A DNA stretch of 64,000 nt from a bacterium (GTDB taxonomy: Bacteria; Krumholzibacteriota; Krumholzibacteriia; LZORAL124-64-63): NCBI GenBank assembly GCA_016719645.1, contig JADJYS010000028.1, forward strand, positions 62,001-126,000, written 5' to 3'. The first letter of the stretch is position 1; every line of letters begins with the position of its first letter. The translations under genes were made by a program, and so were the position numbers. The notes beneath the pieces are model-generated. The model was not told the DNA's origin, ran no database searches, and saw only the letters and a list, made by a program, of their open reading frames with translations. This document shows positions 60,283-64,000 of this stretch, piece by piece.

Positions 60283-60615
60283 ATGACCGGCGGTGCTCCC
60301 AGACTCTTCCAACACGGCGGCGTGCGCGTGACCGTCGATCCCGACGGCTTCATGCTCCACCCCGACGACTGGACCCCCGTCATCGCCGCCGCCTTCGCCG
60401 CGGCCGATGGCCTGCCCGAGCTGACCGCCGAACACTGGCGGGTCGTGAACTACCTGCGCGACTACTGGCTCCGCCTGGACCGCGCCCCGATGGTCCGCCT
60501 GCTCTGCCAGGAGACGGGCTGCAGCTTGAGCCGGATCTACGAGCTGTTCCCGAACGGTCCCGCGCACGGCGCCTGCAAATACGCGGGGCTGCCGCGGCCG
60601 GACGGGTGCGTTTGA
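60283..60615 (+). CDS. DsrC/TusE-family sulfur carrier with both redox cysteines
   Basis: This 110-aa protein has the family core GFMLHPDDWTPVIAAAFAAA, LTAEHWRVVNYLRDYW and ELFPNGPAHGACKYAGLPRP with DGCV. The penultimate Cys109 and the second Cys98 form the C-x10-C arm that in true DsrC carries a trisulfide between sulfite reductase and the membrane complex; TusE has only the last Cys. No dsrAB or dsrMKJOP gene is in the window. It is convergent with an octaheme cytochrome gene 75 bp away. Confidence 0.88.
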   Translation: MTGGAPRLFQHGGVRVTVDPDGFMLHPDDWTPVIAAAFAAADGLPELTAEHWRVVNYLRDYWLRLDRAPMVRLLCQETGCSLSRIYELFPNGPAHGACKYAGLPRPDGCV

Positions 60616-60690
60616 CGGTGTCCGCGAGGCTGCCGCAATTGACCATAATAACGACCATATAAATACGTATAAGCGGGAATTTGTCGTCGG

Positions 60691-62550
60691 TCAGGGCAGG
60701 AACGCCGACAACGAGCCGTCCGCCTGATGGCAGTCCCGGCAGCTCAACGCGCCCTTGAGCCGCACCCCGTGGCTGACTTCCAGCATGGCGTCCTCGGGCA
60801 GCCAGCGGGGCTCGACCCCGACGCCGGCGCGGACATCCTCGTAGGCTTTGATGTTCCAGCCCGGGACGTCCATGTAGCCGATGAAGCGGTTCATCAGGTA
60901 GATCTGGAACATCCGGCCGTACATCATCCTCATCATGGGCTTTTCCATCTCGGCGCGGGCGGCGGCGTCGGGGTCCCCGTCGCGGTAGTACAGGGGCAGG
61001 TTGTAGGGCACGAACATGCCGCCGAAGGGACCGGAGTTCTGCAGGTCGATGTGCTGGCGGCCGTTGAAACGCTTCATCGCGTACAGCTTGCTGGGGCGGC
61101 CGGAGGCCGCCAGCGGACGCATCACGCGCTCGTACCAGGCGTCGTAGTCGTACTCCTCCCACTCGGGCCAGCGGTGCGGCGCCGTGTAGGCGCGCCACGT
61201 GCCGTCCGGGCTGTCGCCGATCGGGTTGCCGAGGAAGGTGGCGTCCCCGTTCCACCAGACGTAGGCGAGGCCCTCGCCCGGCGCGGTCAGCTTCTCCTCG
61301 TCGCGGTAGATGTGGATGCCCTGCTCCGTCTCCAGGACCGTCCGCGAGAAGTCGCGGCGGGTGACGTTGTCGGGGTGGAGGCTGGGGATGTGGCAGGTGA
61401 CGCAGGCGACCCAGGTGCCGTGCTCGTTCAGGATGCGGGCGGTGCGCGTGTTGTCCTCGTGGGGAGCCTCGGTGTGGCAGCGCTCGCAGGCCACCTCGAC
61501 GTCCGGCAGGTCGTTGGCCATCATCGTGGTGGTGTGCGTGCCCTTCGCGATGCGGTGGCCCTCGGTGGGGTGGCAGTCGAGGCAGGCCAGACCGGCGGCG
61601 GCGTGCACGTCCCAGGATGGTGAATATGGGGTGCCGCGCTTGGAGCCGGGGTGCATCACCCGCGGGTAGCGGTCGCCGCGCGCGCGCGGCGAGGGCATGA
61701 AGGTGGGATCCTTCGGGTCGACGTAGATGTCGCCGCCCAGGTTGTGCTGGTGGCAGCGCAGGCAGGACTGCGACGACGGCGTCTCCACCGAGAGGGCGGC
61801 GCGCAGGCTGCGGTCCTGGTCCCAGCGCAGGCGGCCGTTGGCGTCGCGGACCACCTGCTTGCGGTTCATGTCGTAGGCCGCGGCGTGGCAGATCAGGCAG
61901 TCGATGGCGTCGCGCTCCTCGGGCAGCGTCTTGTAGTAGGGCATGATCTCGCCGAGGGGGGCCTGCGCCTGGCCGCCGATGTGGCACTGGCCACAGCCCT
62001 CGCTGAGGGTGTCGCCCCGCGTGTTGACGACCCACTCGGCCCAGGCGGTCATCGCGAAGGAGCCCGGCTTGGGGCAGGGGCGGTCGATCATGCCCATCGG
62101 CAGGCCGTCGGCCGAGCGGCCGTTGAAGCCGCGGACGTTCTTGTGGTCCGTGCTGAACAGGCGGTAGTGCACCGAGCCGGTGAGGTTCCGCATGAGATCC
62201 TCGCGGCGGGGCAACCCGTAGGTGTTCACGAACTCGATCTCCCGGTGGCAGACCAGGCAGGTCTCGGGGCCGCGGTAGGAGCGGATGCCGGCCTCGCGGA
62301 AGCGGTCCACGTGGTCGAAGTTGCGCCGGAACTCGAGGTTCAGACTCCTGGCGACCAGTTCGAAGCCGTCGCGGTCGTGTTCCTCGACGGTGAAGGTCAT
62401 GCGGGCGGGCCGGGAGCCCTCGGGCAGCATGAGGTTGATCGCCCGCGACCAGGCCTGCCAGCGCCAGCCGGCGGCGCCGGCCAGCACCAACAGCAATAAC
62501 ATCAAGAGCGGCATGATGTTAAAGTTGCGGCGCGGGCGAGGGGACGCCAT
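60691..62550 (-). CDS. Membrane-anchored octaheme c-type cytochrome
   Basis: This 619-aa protein has one N-terminal membrane helix (MPLLMLLLLVLAGAAGWRW) and then eight CxxCH haem sites: CLVCH 98-102, CGQCH 186-190, CLICH 218-222, CLRCH 263-267, CLDCH 323-327, CERCH 355-359, CVTCH 383-387 and CRDCH 604-608. The long haem-free stretch (390-600) may hold a catalytic or docking domain. It faces the periplasm and should move electrons to or from quinol or a sulfur or nitrogen compound. It could belong to the octaheme reductase group, but the active-site haem ligand cannot be told from sequence alone. Confidence 0.85.
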   Translation of the reverse strand: MASPRPRRNFNIMPLLMLLLLVLAGAAGWRWQAWSRAINLMLPEGSRPARMTFTVEEHDRDGFELVARSLNLEFRRNFDHVDRFREAGIRSYRGPETCLVCHREIEFVNTYGLPRREDLMRNLTGSVHYRLFSTDHKNVRGFNGRSADGLPMGMIDRPCPKPGSFAMTAWAEWVVNTRGDTLSEGCGQCHIGGQAQAPLGEIMPYYKTLPEERDAIDCLICHAAAYDMNRKQVVRDANGRLRWDQDRSLRAALSVETPSSQSCLRCHQHNLGGDIYVDPKDPTFMPSPRARGDRYPRVMHPGSKRGTPYSPSWDVHAAAGLACLDCHPTEGHRIAKGTHTTTMMANDLPDVEVACERCHTEAPHEDNTRTARILNEHGTWVACVTCHIPSLHPDNVTRRDFSRTVLETEQGIHIYRDEEKLTAPGEGLAYVWWNGDATFLGNPIGDSPDGTWRAYTAPHRWPEWEEYDYDAWYERVMRPLAASGRPSKLYAMKRFNGRQHIDLQNSGPFGGMFVPYNLPLYYRDGDPDAAARAEMEKPMMRMMYGRMFQIYLMNRFIGYMDVPGWNIKAYEDVRAGVGVEPRWLPEDAMLEVSHGVRLKGALSCRDCHQADGSLSAFLP

Positions 62551-62804
62551 TGGGAACCCCCGGGAAGGCAGGAATCGGGCGGATGGGGGCGTGTCGTCCC
62601 ATCAATCGCAGGGAGAGCGCCCGCTGTCAAGGTGCTGGGAGAACGCCGGATGGCGTCGAATATTACCAATAAGCAAAAAACAGGACTCCCCTTTCGGGAA
62701 CCCGCGTTCCATTTTGGGCGTTGCCCATCTTCCTCCAGGAAGAGTCAGGTAGCCGCCGGTCGGAGCGTCCGCGAGGACATCGGCATCGTGAAGGGACATC
62801 CTGT

Positions 62805-63419
62805 TTGACCAACCAGAACAACAACGACGCCGTCGACCGGCGGCGCTTCCTGCGCATCTTCGGAGGCGTGGCTCTGGCCTGCCTCGCGCCTCTGCCCCTG
62901 GCCGCATCGGTGACCGGGAGCGACATCCTCGGCGCCCCGCCGCCCCCGGCGCCGACGGGAATCCCCGGCGCTCCGGACGCGCACCTGATTTCGCTGCTGA
63001 ACGTCAACACCGGCGAGCGGCTGTCCTGCGCTTACCGGGAGAAGGGCATCCTCGTGCCCGATGCGACGGCTGCCCTCGATCGTCTGCTGCGGGACCACCG
63101 CAACGACGAGGTCAAGCCCATCGACCCCCAGCTGCTGGACCTGCTGCACGACACGGCCGCCAAGCTCGACTCGTCCGAGCCCTTCCAGGTCGTCTGCGGA
63201 TACCGGTCCGCGGCCACCAATGCGGCCATGCGCCGCCGCGGCGCCGGCGTGGCCAAGCACAGCTACCACATCAACGGCCGCGCCGTGGACGTGAGCCTGC
63301 CCGGCGTCCAGCTCGCGCAGCTGCGCCGCGCCGCCCGCGATCTGAAGTCCGGCGGCGTCGGCTACTACCCCGGCTCGCGCTTCGTCCACCTGGACACCGG
63401 CCCCATCCGCAACTGGTAG
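62805..63419 (+). CDS. Tat-exported DUF882/YcbK-like M15 peptidase
   Basis: I take TTG 62805 (GAAGGGA nine bases upstream) as start, which puts a twin-arginine signal (DRRRFLRIFGGVALACL) at the N-terminus. The 204-aa protein has the M15-type zinc motif KHSYHINGRAVDVSLPG and the last ligand in RFVHLDTGPIRNW. Family members act on peptidoglycan peptides in the periplasm. It is divergent from the octaheme gene across a 254-bp region that shows no other feature. Confidence 0.85.
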   Translation: MTNQNNNDAVDRRRFLRIFGGVALACLAPLPLAASVTGSDILGAPPPPAPTGIPGAPDAHLISLLNVNTGERLSCAYREKGILVPDATAALDRLLRDHRNDEVKPIDPQLLDLLHDTAAKLDSSEPFQVVCGYRSAATNAAMRRRGAGVAKHSYHINGRAVDVSLPGVQLAQLRRAARDLKSGGVGYYPGSRFVHLDTGPIRNW

Positions 63420-63525
63420 GGCGGTCCCCCGGACTCCCGACGGATTTATCCCCGCTGGATTTTCCCAGGCCTGCGCCTTATCCTCCGGCCTGCGATCCCG
63501 CGGTACGGAGGCCGCGTTCCAACCC

Positions 63526-64000
63526 ATGGTCGAACGCATCCGCAAGACCCTCGGCGTTCTGCGCCCGCCGACGTCCGGACCCCTGAGCCTCATGGTCCGG
63601 CGCCACCGTCTGCTCTTCTTCTTCGCCTTCTTCGGCGCGATCGCCGCCCTGTCGGTGTGCCTGTCCTTCATCATCCGCTTCGAGTGGTCCTGGCTGCGCA
63701 AGGTGCCCAAGTGGCCCGAGTGGTGGCGGTCGATGCTGCTGGTGGCCGTGCCGGTGCGCCTGGTGGTGTTCACCGCCTTCGGGCTGCACCGGGTCTCGTG
63801 GCGGTTCGCCGGTCTGCGGGACGTGCCGCCGATGATCAACGCGATCCTGGTCGGATCGGCGTTCGACGCCGCGATCCTGCTGTGGGCCTACCAGGGAGCC
63901 TTCCCCCGCTCGGTGCTGATCATCGACACCGTCCTGTGCATGGCGCTGGCCGTGGTCGGCCGCTACGCGTACCGCATCCTGGACCACCTCTCGCGGGGCA
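63526..64000 (+). CDS. CapD/FlaA1-like nucleotide-sugar dehydratase, N-terminal membrane part (cut by window end)
   Basis: The open frame starts MVERIRKTLGVLRPP and runs off the end of the window. It shows the multi-helix N-terminal membrane domain of CapD/WbpM-type enzymes: LLFFFAFFGAIAALSVCLSF, MLLVAVPVRLVVFTAFGLHR with VSWRF, and FPRSVLIIDTVLCMALAVVG followed by RYAYRIL. The order of helices and the 'GL(Y/H)RVSWRF' motif fit that family. The catalytic SDR domain would lie downstream. It should modify nucleotide sugars for capsule or O-antigen. Confidence 0.7.
   Translation, partial: MVERIRKTLGVLRPPTSGPLSLMVRRHRLLFFFAFFGAIAALSVCLSFIIRFEWSWLRKVPKWPEWWRSMLLVAVPVRLVVFTAFGLHRVSWRFAGLRDVPPMINAILVGSAFDAAILLWAYQGAFPRSVLIIDTVLCMALAVVGRYAYRILDHLSRG

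Noticed and set aside
63478..63987. Antisense 169-codon ORF rich in His, Gln and Arg
   Set aside because: It is the shadow of the CapD-like gene, which has the expected membrane helices on the plus strand.

Overview
The window looks like a chromosomal segment of a high-GC Gram-negative bacterium of the FCB group, probably an uncultured lineage of the Eisenbacteria/Krumholzibacteriota/Latescibacterota type. The lineage is inferred from secreted proteins with FlgD-like C-terminal sorting domains, a PorV-like outer-membrane protein, a TonB-dependent receptor with a carboxypeptidase-regulatory-like N-domain, and a PstS/TPR/ExbB/ExbD/ExbD/TonB operon of the kind common in Bacteroidota-related bacteria. 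No rRNA, tRNA or CRISPR array was recognised.

Layout. 1-4.3 kb: end of the F1 ATP synthase operon (atpA, G, D, C) with a textbook terminator. 4.4-6.0 kb: a ClpX-like unfoldase without the zinc domain. 6.0-26.2 kb: a clearly lower-GC accessory island that begins at an IS3-family remnant. It carries an unknown Ala/Glu-rich protein, an L,D-transpeptidase-like gene, a GH24 lysozyme gene and a compact type VI secretion locus (PAAR, TssH, TssB, TssC, VgrG, TssE, Hcp, TssF, TssG candidate, TssK, a tail-anchored TssL candidate, a short TssM candidate). It ends in AT-rich broken genes, including a lipoprotein with three W-x-L-x-G-P repeats. 26.3-27.7 kb: DinB-like and aquaporin genes, both multiply frameshifted. 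27.8-33.5 kb (minus): PstS-like/TPR/ExbB/ExbD/ExbD/TonB energising operon. 33.6-59.3 kb: a glucan-utilisation region with two PF10091/GH144-type glucanases, a CUT1 ABC importer, a large (alpha/alpha)6 glycosidase-like lipoprotein, a GH94 phosphorylase, a GH1 beta-glucosidase, an esterase, a LacI regulator with an operator, a two-domain CBM9-like protein, a TonB-dependent receptor, a large secreted protein and a PorV-like protein. 59.3-64 kb: a secreted beta-rich protein, DsrC, a membrane-anchored octaheme cytochrome c, a Tat-exported DUF882/M15 peptidase and the start of a CapD/FlaA1-like gene.

How it works together. The 33-59 kb block reads as one programme. Surface or periplasmic endo-glucanases cut a beta-glucan, most likely beta-1,2-glucan judging from the GH144 + GH94 pairing. 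The TonB receptor (powered by the ExbBD/TonB operon) and the ABC importer take up oligosaccharides, GH94 phosphorolyses them and GH1 finishes them, under LacI control. The island is most simply a contractile injection system with at least two candidate peptidoglycan-targeting effectors beside its PAAR tip.

Reading caution. Many genes between 3.8 and 27.6 kb, and a few later ones, carry one-base indels, mostly in or beside short homopolymers. The frame continues perfectly after each one. Because atpD, which is essential in most bacteria, is affected too, sequencing or assembly error is a better explanation than decay for most of them. Coordinates of such genes span the whole corrected reading frame.
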